From NCBI RefSeq assembly GCF_008705135.1, contig NZ_CP023694.1, positions 7,105,001-7,169,000 on the forward strand: 64,000 bases of DNA, in the 5' to 3' direction. The notes below the pieces were generated by a model that saw only the letters and a list, made by a program, of their open reading frames with translations, was not told the DNA's origin and did no database searches. Numbering within the stretch: position 1 is the stretch's first letter; the number at the start of each line of letters is the position of its first letter. Below, in pieces: positions 26,934-35,750 of this stretch. The position numbers and the translations under genes were made by a program. This DNA is from Streptomyces coeruleorubidus. GTDB taxonomy: Bacteria > Actinomycetota > Actinomycetes > Streptomycetales > Streptomycetaceae.

Positions 26934-28151
26934 TCATCGGCCCAACGCCACTTCGCTCAGGTAGTCGACGCCGTCCGTGAAGTTGTACGGATGCATGAAC
27001 CCGCCCGCCCGGACATCGCGGTACAGGCGCGCCAGCGGGTGGGAGTTGCTGTATCCGGCCCCTCCCACGAGCATCAGGCAGTCGTCCACCACGCCCACCG
27101 AGTGCCGGTTGACGAGCAGCTTGGCGTACTGGAAGGGCGTCATCATGGCGCGGCCGCGGGCGGCGAGGTCGCCGCTGAGGTCGTCGGCGAGCCGGTCGGC
27201 GGTGGTCAACGCGCTCGCCACCGCCGTGTGCAGCGCGAACAGCCGGGCGTCTATCTCGGCCACCGTGGTCCGCACCCCGGCCGGCGCCCCGCCGCGCCTG
27301 CGCAGTTCCGTGAGGGCGATCCTGCGAGCGGCCTCGGCGATGCCGACGTAGATGCCCAGCATGGCGATCGAGCTGACCGTCTGCCCGGCGAGCGCCGCGT
27401 CGTCGCGGACGCCCGGCTCGCCGCGCGGCAGCACCCGGTCCCGCTCCACGGGACAGCCGTCGAAGACGATGTCCACACTGCCCGACGACCGCATGCCCAT
27501 TCCGTCCCAGTTGTCCAGTACGGTCAGGCCCGGGGTGGTGCGCGCGACCACCGGTGCGGCCAGCCGGACGGGGGCGCCCGCCTCCTCCAGCCGGGTCGAC
27601 ACCACGTAGTGGGTGGCGATCCCGGCCATGCTGACCAGCGTCTTGCGGCCGTTCAGGCGGTAGGAGCCGTCCGCGGCGCGGGTCAGTACGGTGGTGCCGC
27701 GCACGTCCTTCACCGCTCCGCAGATCACCGCCTCGCCCGCACCCATCTGCCGGAGCAGGTCCTCCGCGAGCGGCCGCGTCGACGGTGCCCCGTGCCGCCA
27801 CTCGAAGTCCAGGGTCAGACCCCGGCTGAACTGCATGTGCAGAGCCAGCGCCACGCCCGCGTCCCGGCCGGCGATCCTGGCCAGGGCCAGCGCGACGTCG
27901 TGCAACGAGTGGACGCCGAGCCCTCCGAGGTCCTCCGGGACGGTGGCCCCCAGCACGCCCTCCTTGCGCATCCGGTCGAAGAGGTGGACGGGCAGAGTGG
28001 CCTCGCGGTCGTTGTCCCGGCTCTCCGCCTCCAGGGCCGGCAGGTACCGCTCCAGAAGGTCGAGCAGCCGTCGCCCGGCCGGCGTCTTGGGTTCGCAGAG
28101 GCCGTTGTCGGCCAGGACACCGGGGTGTTCGTGCACAGATGGCTTTGTCAT
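26934..28151 (-). CDS. dnmZ: flavin-dependent amino-sugar nitrososynthase DnmZ (acyl-CoA dehydrogenase fold)
   Basis: 405 residues. Acyl-CoA-dehydrogenase-like fold with helical N-domain, central beta domain and C-terminal four-helix bundle. The family members ORF36, RubN8 and DnmZ are class D flavin monooxygenases that doubly oxidise a TDP-amino sugar to a nitroso sugar. For DnmZ this has been linked to oxidative C3'-C4' cleavage that makes the baumycin acetal. ATG at 28151 is chosen for its GAGGAG; the frame is open far upstream without a site. It is first in dnmZ-dnmU-dnmV. Confidence 0.9.
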   Translation of the reverse strand: MTKPSVHEHPGVLADNGLCEPKTPAGRRLLDLLERYLPALEAESRDNDREATLPVHLFDRMRKEGVLGATVPEDLGGLGVHSLHDVALALARIAGRDAGVALALHMQFSRGLTLDFEWRHGAPSTRPLAEDLLRQMGAGEAVICGAVKDVRGTTVLTRAADGSYRLNGRKTLVSMAGIATHYVVSTRLEEAGAPVRLAAPVVARTTPGLTVLDNWDGMGMRSSGSVDIVFDGCPVERDRVLPRGEPGVRDDAALAGQTVSSIAMLGIYVGIAEAARRIALTELRRRGGAPAGVRTTVAEIDARLFALHTAVASALTTADRLADDLSGDLAARGRAMMTPFQYAKLLVNRHSVGVVDDCLMLVGGAGYSNSHPLARLYRDVRAGGFMHPYNFTDGVDYLSEVALGR

Positions 28152-28205
28152 GACTCCTCGTAAGGATCGGAGACAACTCCTGGAGAGCAGGCTGCCGATC
28201 GGCCT

Positions 28206-28234
28206 TCGAGCGTCACTGGAGCGAAGGTTCCGGG
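28206..28234 (+). promoter_or_regulatory. DnrI (SARP) binding array between dnmZ and dpsY
   Basis: Heptamers TCGAGCG (28206), TGGAGCG (28217) and TTCCGGG (28228) are 11 bp apart, 83-111 bases before dpsY. A TCGAGCG also occurs on the minus strand near 28262-28268, toward dnmZ. Confidence 0.6.
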
Positions 28235-28316
28235 CACGTGGTCCACCGGCGTTCCGCCACCGCTCGAGGGACTGCCGGTGTGCTGTGGTGGCCCGAGAGG
28301 AGCGGAGGCGACGACC

Positions 28317-29096
28317 ATGCGGATCATCGACATCTCCAGCGCGGTGGACGCGTCGGGATGGGAACCGGACGAAGTGCGGCACGAGGTGCTCAGCCCCCGG
28401 GAGGGCGCCGTCCACATGAGCGAGGAGATGCGGCGTCACTTCGGTGTCGCGTTCGACCCCGACGAGCTGCCCGAAGGCGAGTTCCTGTCGCTCGACCGGC
28501 TCACGCTCACGTCCCACACCGGCACGCACATCGACGCTCCCTCCCACTACGGCTCACGGGCGCACTACGGCGACGGCAGGCCGCGGAACATCGACGAGCT
28601 GCCGCTCGACTGGTTCTACGGCCCGGGGCTGCTGCTCGACCTCACCGGCTGCAAGGGACCGACGGCCGGCGCCGGGGACCTGGAGAAGGAACTGGCCCGC
28701 ATCGGCCGGGTGCCGGAGCCGGGCACCATCGTCCTGCTCCGCACCGGCGCCTCCGAGCGGGCCGGGACCGAGCAGTACTTCACCGACTTCACCGGTCTGG
28801 ACGGCCCCGCCGTCAACCTGCTGCTCGACCACGGTGTGCGGGTCATCGGCACCGACGCGTTCAGCCTGGACGCGCCGTTCGGCGCCGTCATCCGCCGGTA
28901 CCGGGAGACGGGTGACCGGTCGGTGCTCTGGCCGGCGCATGTCACCGGCCGCCACCGGGAGTACTGCCAGATCGAGCGGCTGGGGAACCTGGCCGCGCTG
29001 CCGGGGTGCGACGGCTTCCAGGTCGCCTGCTTCCCCGTGAAGATCACCGGCGCGGGGGCCGGCTGGACCCGCGCCGTCGCCTTCGTCGACGAATGA
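28317..29096 (+). CDS. dpsY: polyketide cyclase DpsY (PF04199 cyclase family)
   Basis: 259 residues from ATG at 28317, with GGAGG 8 bases upstream. Contains the family motif HXGTHXDXPXH as HTGTHIDAPSH (about residues 65-75), a metal-binding site. In S. peucetius loss of DpsY gives a shunt product, so it is needed with the PKS to form the second/third ring of 12-deoxyaklanonic acid. It is followed by dnrX on the same strand. Confidence 0.88.
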   Translation: MRIIDISSAVDASGWEPDEVRHEVLSPREGAVHMSEEMRRHFGVAFDPDELPEGEFLSLDRLTLTSHTGTHIDAPSHYGSRAHYGDGRPRNIDELPLDWFYGPGLLLDLTGCKGPTAGAGDLEKELARIGRVPEPGTIVLLRTGASERAGTEQYFTDFTGLDGPAVNLLLDHGVRVIGTDAFSLDAPFGAVIRRYRETGDRSVLWPAHVTGRHREYCQIERLGNLAALPGCDGFQVACFPVKITGAGAGWTRAVAFVDE

Positions 29097-29148
29097 ACGT
29101 TCCGGGCGGTGGCCCCGGACCGGCGGCCACCCAGCATCGAGAGGGATC

Positions 29149-30378
29149 ATGGAGCCGAACGAATCGACATGTCGTATCTGCGGTGGCCGAGTACGGGAGT
29201 TCTTCGACTTCGGCCGCCAGCCGCTGTCCGACTACTTCCCGTCGGAGGAGGAGCTCGACAACGAGTTCTTCTTCCGGCTCGCGGTCGGGATGTGCGTCAC
29301 GTGCACCATGGTCCAGTTGCTGGAGGAGGTGCCCAGGGACCGCATGTTCCGCTACGACTACCCGTACCACTCGTCGGGGTCGGAGCGGATGCGTGAGCAC
29401 TTCGCGGCGACCGCCCGCCGGCTGATCGGCACCGAGCTGACCGGGCGGGACCCGTTCTGCGTGGAGATCGGCAGCAACGACGGAGTGATGCTCCGCACGG
29501 TGCGCGACGCCGGTGTCCGACACCTGGGCGTGGAGCCTTCCGGTGGTGTCGCCGACGTGTCCCGGGCCGAGGGCATCCAGGTGCGGACCGCGTTCTTCGA
29601 GGAGTCCACGGCCCGGGAGATCGCCCAGGAACACGGGCCCGCGAACGTCATCTACGCGGCCAACACGATCTGTCACATCCCGTACCTCGACTCCGTCTTC
29701 CGCGGTGTCGACGCCCTCCTCGCGCCGGACGGCGTCTTCGTCTTCGAGGACCCCTACCTCGGCGACATCGTCGAGAAGAACACCTTCGACCAGATCTACG
29801 ACGAGCACTTCTACCTGTTCACCGCCCGCTCGGTGAGCACCACCGCCCAGCGCTTCGGATTCGAACTGGTCGACGTGGAGCGGCTCCCGGTGCACGGCGG
29901 CGAGGTCCGCTACACCATCGCCCGCGCGGGCCGGCGGCAGCCAAGCCCCCGGGTCGGCGAGCTCATCGCCGAGGAGAGCCGGCGCGGGCTCGCCGACCTG
30001 ACGACGCTGGAAAAGTTCGGCGCCCAGGTCAAGCGGGTCTGCTGGGACCTGGTGGCCCGTCTGCGCGAGCTGCGCGACCTCGGCTTCTACGTCGTCGGGT
30101 ACGGGGCGACCGCCAAGAGCGCCACCGTGCTCAACTACGCGGGGATCGGCCCCGATCTGCTGCCGTGCGTCTACGACACCACGCCGGCCAAGATCGGCCG
30201 CCGGCTCCCCGGGTCCCACATCCCCATCCGCTCCGCCGAGGAGTTCCGGGCCCCCTACCCCGACTATGCGCTGCTCTTCGCCTGGAACCACCTGGACGAA
30301 GTCCAGGCCCGAGAGGCGGAGTTCACGAAGCAGGGGGGCCGCTGGATCCTCTACGTCCCGGAGTTCCGGATCAGCTGA
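29149..30378 (+). CDS. dnrX: DnrX, C-methyltransferase-like protein of baumycin metabolism
   Basis: 409 residues with the three-part layout of sugar C3-methyltransferases. An N-terminal zinc module has CRIC at 5-8 and CVTC about 40 residues later. A SAM motif reads CVEIGSNDGVM. A C-terminal Rossmann-like part has VVGYGATAKSATVLNYAGI. Daunosamine has no C-methyl branch, so the reaction is unclear. Disrupting dnrX in S. peucetius raised doxorubicin threefold and removed acid-labile products, pointing to baumycin formation. Its stop overlaps the convergent oxidase gene by 8 bases. Confidence 0.85.
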   Translation: MEPNESTCRICGGRVREFFDFGRQPLSDYFPSEEELDNEFFFRLAVGMCVTCTMVQLLEEVPRDRMFRYDYPYHSSGSERMREHFAATARRLIGTELTGRDPFCVEIGSNDGVMLRTVRDAGVRHLGVEPSGGVADVSRAEGIQVRTAFFEESTAREIAQEHGPANVIYAANTICHIPYLDSVFRGVDALLAPDGVFVFEDPYLGDIVEKNTFDQIYDEHFYLFTARSVSTTAQRFGFELVDVERLPVHGGEVRYTIARAGRRQPSPRVGELIAEESRRGLADLTTLEKFGAQVKRVCWDLVARLRELRDLGFYVVGYGATAKSATVLNYAGIGPDLLPCVYDTTPAKIGRRLPGSHIPIRSAEEFRAPYPDYALLFAWNHLDEVQAREAEFTKQGGRWILYVPEFRIS

Positions 30379-31942
30379 TCCCGGTGGCGTCGTCCCCGGA
30401 CCGCCGGACAGAGAGGGCGTGCCGGAAGACGTCGTCCGGATCCCAGCGCTCCTTGACCCGCTGAAGCGCGGCGTAGTTGTCCCGGAAGTAGAGACGGTGC
30501 CAGGGCACGCCACTGCGGTTGAGGTCCGGGTCGGTCAGGTCGGCGTCGGCGTAGTTCACGAAGGCGCCCCCGTAGCCGCGGCGGGGATCGGGCACTCCGC
30601 CGGCGTCACCGAAGAACTCCGCGTAGGACGCCCGAACCCAGTCCAGATGGAGGGCGTCCTCCCGCTCGTCGAACCAGAACACCGACCAGTAGGTCTTGAG
30701 CACCGCGTCCCGGTGGGCCATGGCCGTGTCCGCCGGGCCGGGCCGGTTCACCTCACCCCCGTGCGAGAGCAGGTAGACCGTCGCGGCGGGGTTGTGGTAG
30801 CCGGACGTGTCGGTGAGCCGCTGGTACACCATCCGGGCTTGCCGTTCGCTCCAGCCGGTGCGCAGGAAGGCCGCCTTGGACTTGAACCGGCCCTTGATCC
30901 CGGCGAACTCGTCCGGGACGAGTGTCGCGGCGAGCCACGGCAGCGTCGTCACCGACACCTCAGGGCGGGCGCCGACGCTCCTCGACACCTCACGGATGAA
31001 CCGGTCGGTGAGCTCCTCCGCGTCGGGCCGCGTGGCGTCGACGGCCGTCTCCAGCGTCAGGGGGCCGCCGCCCGTACGGGGCAGGGCGAGACTGTTGTCG
31101 AGCCGGGCTCCCGGATCGCCGGGGGCCGCGTGCCGCTCGTGCCACGTGCCGAAGTTCCGCACGAGCGTGAGGAAGGCGGTCTCGTCGACGCTGTCCCAGT
31201 CCCAGCGCACCGTCTTGCGCAGCACCGAGCCCGGCGGCCTGGGCAGCAGCCGGCCCGGGGCCGCGGGCCGGGAGCCCGCGTCCGTGCCGGGGGAGCGGAA
31301 CAGATAGCGCGTGACCAGACCGAAGCTGCCTGCGCCCCCACCGGTGTGCGCCCACCACAGGTCACGGTGCGGGTCCGACGGTTCCCGGGTGGCCCGCACC
31401 AGCCGTGCCCGCCCGCCGGAGTCCACCACCACGACCTCGACTCCGTGGAGATGGTCGACCGACAGTCCGTACGTGCGCGACAGCGCTCCGCCCCCGCCGC
31501 CCGCGATGTGGCCGCCGACCCCGACCTCGGGGCAGCGTCCGGCCGGGACGGTGACACCCCACCCGAGGTACAGGCTCCGGTACATGGTGCCGAGGGTGGC
31601 CCCCGAGTCGACGGAGAACGCGTTCAGTTCCTCGTCGAAGTACACCGACCGCATCTCGGACACGTCGATCACCGTGGTGACGGCGGGATCGTCCACGAGC
31701 GACTCGAAGCAGTGCCCCCCGCTGCGCACCGCCAGCCGGGTACCGTCGCGCACGCTGTCCTGCACCGCCCGCACGGCCTGCTCCGCGGTGGACACCACCC
31801 GGACGGTGTCGGGGTCGGGGGTGAAGCGGGCGTTGATGCCGCGGCCGACCAGATCGGGGTAACGGGGATCGTGCCGGCCGACGACGGAGGACGGCCGGAC
31901 CTGTGCGTGCGGTGCCGAGGGAGCCTGTGGGTACCGGGCCAC
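30371..31942 (-). CDS. BBE-type flavin oxidase with bicovalent FAD signature (possibly DrrD/DnrW)
   Basis: 523 residues from GTG at 31942, which has GGAAGGGG 8 bases upstream; GTG at 32014 is possible but its site is too close. PCMH-type FAD-binding domain and C-terminal BBE domain. His77 in RSGGHCFE and Cys137 in PAGRCPEVGVGGH are 60 residues apart, exactly the spacing of the two flavin-linking residues in aclacinomycin oxidoreductase AknOx. It follows drrA-drrB after 124 bases on the same strand. The resistance flavoprotein MCRA belongs to the same family, so it may protect against the drug (DrrD). Alternatively it may oxidise a sugar of baumycins. I cannot decide between these. Confidence 0.82.
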   Translation of the reverse strand: MARYPQAPSAPHAQVRPSSVVGRHDPRYPDLVGRGINARFTPDPDTVRVVSTAEQAVRAVQDSVRDGTRLAVRSGGHCFESLVDDPAVTTVIDVSEMRSVYFDEELNAFSVDSGATLGTMYRSLYLGWGVTVPAGRCPEVGVGGHIAGGGGGALSRTYGLSVDHLHGVEVVVVDSGGRARLVRATREPSDPHRDLWWAHTGGGAGSFGLVTRYLFRSPGTDAGSRPAAPGRLLPRPPGSVLRKTVRWDWDSVDETAFLTLVRNFGTWHERHAAPGDPGARLDNSLALPRTGGGPLTLETAVDATRPDAEELTDRFIREVSRSVGARPEVSVTTLPWLAATLVPDEFAGIKGRFKSKAAFLRTGWSERQARMVYQRLTDTSGYHNPAATVYLLSHGGEVNRPGPADTAMAHRDAVLKTYWSVFWFDEREDALHLDWVRASYAEFFGDAGGVPDPRRGYGGAFVNYADADLTDPDLNRSGVPWHRLYFRDNYAALQRVKERWDPDDVFRHALSVRRSGDDATGIS

Positions 31943-32065
31943 GGGAGACGCCCCTTCCAGGTGTCTGTGAAATCTCCGGGATGTGTCTCCGGGGACAGTA
32001 GGTGCGCCGCTCACACCCCCTCAACGACGCTCCAGCGCGGTGCGAGCGGCACTCCGGTACCTGTG

Positions 32066-32917
32066 TCAGTGGGCGTTCTTGTTGCGGTACAGACGCATGG
32101 TCAGCGGTGCGAAGACGGCCACCAGCCCTGCCGACACGCACAGGACCAGGCCCACGTCCCAGAAGCCGGCCGTGCCGTGCATGAGCTCGCGGGAGGCTGT
32201 CGCCGCGTGGCTCATCGGGTTGGCGTCGACGATGGCCTGCATCCAGCCGGGCATCGTCTCCGGCATGACGAAGATGTTGCTCATGAACAGCAGCGGATAC
32301 AGCACGATCATGCTGGTCCCGGAGACCCGTTCGGGCTCGCTGGCCACCACGCCCAGGGCGGCGAAGATCCAGCTCACGCTGAACCCGAAGACGATCAGCA
32401 CCAGCATCGCGCCGACCACGCCGAGGAAACCGCCGTCGGCGCGGAAGCCCAGCAGCAGCCCGAGGGACACCGTGGTCGCCAGGGCGACGACGTACCGGAG
32501 CACGTCACCGAGGAGACTGCCCGCGAGCGTCGCCGGCTGCCAGAAGGGGAGCGTCCGGAAACGGTCGAAGACGCCCTTGTGGATGTCCGTGTTGAGCGAG
32601 GTGCCGGTGTAGACCGTCATCATGACGACCGCCTGCACCGTCACGCCCGGGAGGTAGAACTGCAGGTACTCCTCGGTGGAGTCCGCGAACGCCCCGCCGA
32701 ACAGGTACGTGAACATCAGCAGGAAGATCAGCGGCATCAGGACGATGTCGATCAGCTGCACCGGGAAGTGCTTGAACGCCATCATCGCCCGCCACAGATG
32801 GGTCAGGGTGGCGGACACCGCCGTCGCGCGGGCCGGCCGTTCACCCGCGGACAGCACCGTCCGCAGCTGACCGCTCACAGGGGTCGTGGATTCCACGGTG
32901 CCGGGGGACGTCGTCAT
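32066..32917 (-). CDS. drrB: daunorubicin ABC exporter permease DrrB
   Basis: 283 residues, ABC-2 type permease with about six membrane segments (for example [25 protein letters not shown] and the C-terminal [16 protein letters not shown]). It forms the drug-efflux pump with DrrA. Its ATG overlaps the drrA stop by 4 bases; in the known system the two proteins are translationally coupled and depend on each other for stability. Confidence 0.95.
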
Positions 32918-33906
32918 GCCACCTTCTCCTCTTCCGCCGCTTCTTCCGTGGACCGGTCATCGGCCGGGTGGCCGGTCAGCGCCAGGAAGACCTCGTCGAG
33001 ACTGGACTGGCCGAGGGAGAAACTGCGCACCTCCAACTGCGTGCGCGACAGCTCGGCCAGGGCCCGCATGCCCTGCCGGGGGTCGTCGATCCGCGCGCTC
33101 AGCGCCGTCGGATCGGAGTCGCGGTGGATCGTGACGCCCAGTTCCGCGCTCAGCAGCCGTTCCGCCTCGGCACGCGACTGGGCGTCGTGCAGGCGCAGCC
33201 GCAGGACGTTGGACCCGAGCGAGGACTTCAGCTCCCCGGTGGTGCCCTCCGCGATCACCCGGCCGTGGTCGATGACCGCGATGCGGTCGGCCAGTTGGTC
33301 CGCCTCGTCGAGATACTGCGTCGTCAGCAGCACCGTCGTGCCGGCGTCCACCAGAGCCCGCACGATGTCCCAGACCTGGTTCCGGCTGCGCGGGTCGAGA
33401 CCGGTGGTCGGTTCGTCCAGGAACAGCAGGTCGGGGGTGACGACGATGCTCGCGGCGATGTCGAGCCGCCGCCGCATGCCACCGGAGTAGGTCTTCAGGA
33501 GCCGGTCGCGGGCGTCGCCCAGTCCGAAGCCGTCGATCAGTTCGGCGGCGCGCTCCCTGGCCCGGGCCCAGGAGTAGCCCTGGAGCCGGCCCATCATGAC
33601 GAGGTTCTCCGTACCGGTCAGGCCCTCGTCGACGGAGGCGTACTGGCCGGTGACACTGATCCTGCGGCGGACCGTATCGGGTTCGCTCGTCACGTCGTGA
33701 CCGAAGACCCGGGCCGTACCGCCGTCGGGACGCAGCAGCGTCGCCAGCATGCGGATGGTGGTGGACTTGCCGGCGCCGTTCGGCCCCAGGATCCCGTAGA
33801 CGAGACCGGCCGGGACGTCGAGGTCCAGGCCGTCCACCGCCCTCGTCCCGTTGTAGACCTTGACGAGACCGGACGTTTCGATGGCCCGTGTCGGCTGCGT
33901 GTTCAC
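32914..33906 (-). CDS. drrA: daunorubicin ABC exporter ATPase DrrA
   Basis: 330 residues from GTG at 33906, the length of DrrA. Walker [10 protein letters not shown] at 41-49, signature [10 protein letters not shown] and Walker [13 protein letters not shown]. The C-terminal region with [16 protein letters not shown] is the conserved drug-exporter tail. Powers export of daunorubicin/doxorubicin through DrrB. It diverges from dnrF across a 233-base intergenic region that contains an AT-rich patch near 33945-33960 close to drrA. Confidence 0.95.
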
Positions 33907-34044
33907 CTAACGCCCCCAGTAGTCACATGGAGCAGACAAAGCGTGCACTCTAATTTATTTCGGTCAATCGGGTTCACGTTGAGTACCGTAGCCCCCAATG
34001 AGGACACTTCATGGCCGCGATGGCCTCGTTCGCCGAGCCATTTT

Positions 34045-34084
34045 TCGTACGGGGCTCCACCGCGCCTCGTGACCCTTTCGAGTG
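34045..34084 (+). promoter_or_regulatory. DnrI (SARP) binding array upstream of dnrF
   Basis: Four heptamers are in exact 11-bp phase: TCGTACG (34045), TCCACCG (34056), TCGTGAC (34067), TCGAGTG (34078). They stand 56-95 bases before the dnrF start. TCCACCG is identical to elements in the dnrC and dpsG arrays. Confidence 0.7.
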
Positions 34085-34139
34085 GGGCGCCCGACGCTGG
34101 GGGTGCGGCGGCGGACGCCGCGAACTCTGGAGGTTTGAG

Positions 34140-35750
34140 GTGGCCTTGACGAAGCCGGATGTCGATGTCCTCGTGGTGGGCGGCGGTCTCGGGGGGCTGT
34201 CCACCGCCCTGTTCCTCGCCCGCCGGGGGGTGCGGGTCCTGCTGGTGGAGCGGCACGCCACCACCTCGGTCCTGCCCAAGGCGGCAGGCCAGAACCCGCG
34301 CACCATGGAACTGTTCCGCTTCGGCGGCGTGGCCGACGAGATCCTGGCCACGGACGACATCCGCGGCGCCCAGGGCGACTTCACCATCAAGGTCGTGGAG
34401 CGCGTGGGCGGTCGCGTCCTGCACAGCTTCGCGGAGAGCTTCGAGGAGCTGGTCGGTGCGACGGAACAGTGCACGCCCATGCCCTGGGCGCTCGCTCCCC
34501 AGGACCGGGTGGAGCCCGTCCTGGTGGCCCACGCCGCCAAGCACGGCGCGGAGATCCGGTTCGCCACCGAACTGACCTCCTTCCAGGCGGGCGACGACGG
34601 TGTCACGGCCCGCCTGCGCGACCTGGGCACCGGAGCGGAGAGCACCGTGGGCGCCCGCTACCTGGTCGCCGCCGACGGACCCCGCAGCGCGATCCGGGAG
34701 AGCCTGGGCATCACCCGGCACGGTCACGGCACCCTGGCCCACTTCATGGGCGTCATCTTCGAGGCCGACCTCACCGCCGTCGTACCGCCCGGGTCCACCG
34801 GCTGGTACTACCTGCAGCACCCGGACTTCACCGGCACGTTCGGCCCCACCGACCGGCCCAACCGGCACACCTTCTACGTCCGCTACGACCCCGAACGCGG
34901 CGAGAGGCCGGAGGACTACACACCGCAGCGCTGCACCGAGCTGATCCGGCTGGCTGTCGACGCGCCCGGGCTCGTCCCGGACATCCTCGACATCCAGGCC
35001 TGGGACATGGCGGCGTACATCGCCGACCGGTGGCGCGAAGGGCCGGTGCTGCTGGTCGGCGATGCCGCCAAGGTCACCCCGCCCACCGGGGGCATGGGCG
35101 GCAACACCGCCATCGGCGACGGGTTCGACGTGGCCTGGAAGCTGGCCGCCGTGCTGCGCGGCGAGGCGGGCGAGCGGCTCCTCGACAGCTACGGGGCGGA
35201 GCGGTCGCTCGTGTCCCGCCTCGTCGTCGACGAGTCACTGGCCATCTACGCCCAGCGCATGGCTCCCCACCTGCTCGGCAGCGTTCCCGAGGAACGCGGC
35301 ACGGCGCAGGTCGTCCTGGGCTTCCGCTACCGCTCCACCGCCGTCGCCGCCGAGGACGACGACCCCGAGCCGACCGAGGACCCGCGACGCCCGTCCGGGC
35401 GCCCCGGCTTCCGCGCACCCCACGTCTGGATCGAGCAGGACGGCACACGGCGTTCCACCGTCGAGTTGTTCGGCGATCGCTGGGTGCTCCTGGCCGCACC
35501 GGAGGGCGGCGCCTGGGGCCAGGCGGCCGCCCGCGCCGCCGCGGATCTGGGCGTCCGCCTCGACGTCCATCTCGTCGGCCGCGATGTCGCCGCCCCCTCC
35601 GGCGAACTGACGCGGACCTACGGGATCGGCCGGGCGGGGGCCAGCTTGGTGCGCCCGGACGGCGTGGTCGCCTGGCGTACGGCGGTAGCGCCGGGAGCGG
35701 AGGCCCAGGACCAGCTGAGCACCCTGCTCACCCGGCTGCTGGCCCGCTGA
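34140..35750 (+). CDS. dnrF: aklavinone 11-hydroxylase DnrF
   Basis: 536 residues from GTG at 34140, with GGAGG 7 bases upstream; the open frame extends 43 codons further but crosses the DnrI boxes. Class A flavoprotein monooxygenase: FAD motif VVGGGLGGLS, DGPRSAIR, and LVGDAAKVTPPTGGMGGNTA. A C-terminal thioredoxin-like domain follows. It hydroxylates C11 of aklavinone with NADPH to give epsilon-rhodomycinone. Its last 23 bases overlap the convergent dnrO. Confidence 0.94.
   Translation: MALTKPDVDVLVVGGGLGGLSTALFLARRGVRVLLVERHATTSVLPKAAGQNPRTMELFRFGGVADEILATDDIRGAQGDFTIKVVERVGGRVLHSFAESFEELVGATEQCTPMPWALAPQDRVEPVLVAHAAKHGAEIRFATELTSFQAGDDGVTARLRDLGTGAESTVGARYLVAADGPRSAIRESLGITRHGHGTLAHFMGVIFEADLTAVVPPGSTGWYYLQHPDFTGTFGPTDRPNRHTFYVRYDPERGERPEDYTPQRCTELIRLAVDAPGLVPDILDIQAWDMAAYIADRWREGPVLLVGDAAKVTPPTGGMGGNTAIGDGFDVAWKLAAVLRGEAGERLLDSYGAERSLVSRLVVDESLAIYAQRMAPHLLGSVPEERGTAQVVLGFRYRSTAVAAEDDDPEPTEDPRRPSGRPGFRAPHVWIEQDGTRRSTVELFGDRWVLLAAPEGGAWGQAAARAAADLGVRLDVHLVGRDVAAPSGELTRTYGIGRAGASLVRPDGVVAWRTAVAPGAEAQDQLSTLLTRLLAR

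Noticed and set aside
34011..34139. Upstream ATG extension of dnrF
   Set aside because: It would translate through the DnrI heptamer array; GTG at 34140 has GGAGG at proper distance and gives the known N-terminus.
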